64,000 nucleotides of DNA, taken from Phaeodactylum tricornutum CCAP 1055/1. Taxonomy: Eukaryota > Bacillariophyta > Bacillariophyceae > Surirellales > Neidiaceae. This document shows positions 63,754 through 64,000 of the stretch, piece by piece; positions within the stretch are counted from its first letter, which is position 1; the number at the start of each line of letters is the position of its first letter. The stretch covers positions 765,359 through 829,358 of the forward strand of contig NC_011682.1 of assembly GCF_000150955.2 (NCBI RefSeq), in the 5' to 3' direction. The position numbers and the translations under genes are program-made. The notes beneath the pieces were generated by a model. It did no database searches, had not been told where the DNA came from, and worked only from the letters and a program-made list of their open reading frames with translations.

Positions 63754-64000
63754 GGTTAGGGTTAGGGTTAGGGTTAGGGTTAGGGTTAGGGTTAGGGTTA
63801 GGGTTAGGGTTAGGGTTAGGGTTAGGGTTAGGGTTAGGGTTAGGGTTAGGGTTAGGGTTAGGGTTAGGGTTAGGGTTAGGGTTAGGGTTAGGGTTAGGGT
63901 TAGGGTTAGGGTTAGGGTTAGGGTTAGGGTTAGGGTTAGGGTTAGGGTTAGGGTTAGGGTTAGGGTTAGGGTTAGGGTTAGGGTTAGGGTTAGGGTTAGG
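63752..64000 (+). repeat. Telomere, TTAGGG repeats
   Basis: About 41 uninterrupted copies of TTAGGG reaching the window end, G-rich strand running 3' outward, as at a chromosome right end. I see no variant repeats. Confidence 0.98.

Overview
The window reads as the right-hand end of a nuclear chromosome from a pennate diatom, most like Phaeodactylum tricornutum (inference). The last 249 bases are a TTAGGG array in the orientation of a chromosome right end. The genes carry few, short GT-AG introns (74 to 274 bp). One gene is a red-lineage (Lhcr-type) light-harvesting protein with a diatom plastid signal ending in a TAFVAP cleavage motif. The mobile element is a Ty1/copia retrotransposon with the DSHADT protease motif I associate with diatom copia elements. 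The chromosome number cannot be told from the sequence.

From 1 to about 47,340 is ordinary gene-dense euchromatin. In order it holds: 2-oxoglutarate dehydrogenase E1 (partial, minus); a mitochondrial-looking TPR protein; a secreted repeat protein; a prolyl-4-hydroxylase-like/TPR protein; CPSF2 (CPSF100); tryptophan synthase beta, broken by one in-frame TGA; an MFS sugar/polyol transporter; a heterotrimeric G-protein beta subunit; a membrane protein of unknown role; a METTL21-like methyltransferase; an Lhcr protein; a 1519-residue ankyrin-like orphan; an FAD oxidoreductase with a BFD-type 2Fe-2S domain; a second, inverted copy of the secreted repeat protein; an organellar-type methionyl-tRNA synthetase; a DDX31/Dbp7-like helicase; an ABHD11-like hydrolase; an HMG-box/CXXC protein; and a CSRNP-like protein. 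These are mostly unrelated housekeeping genes, not an operon-like pathway.

From 47,429 to 53,838 lies a copia retrotransposon on the minus strand. Its 152-bp LTRs differ at one base, yet its coding region is broken in several places.

From 53,839 to 63,751 is the subtelomere. It has one GC-rich ORF for a membrane protein. The rest is a mosaic of duplicated blocks and three related repeat families (here A, B, C). Each family starts with a CCTAAGG head that is the inverted complement of a motif then repeated in tandem behind it. Empty and filled sites are visible within the window, and a family-B head is fused directly to the telomere. This repeat system is the most unusual thing in the window. 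The 27-kb-spaced inverted gene duplication and the TGA in trpB come next.
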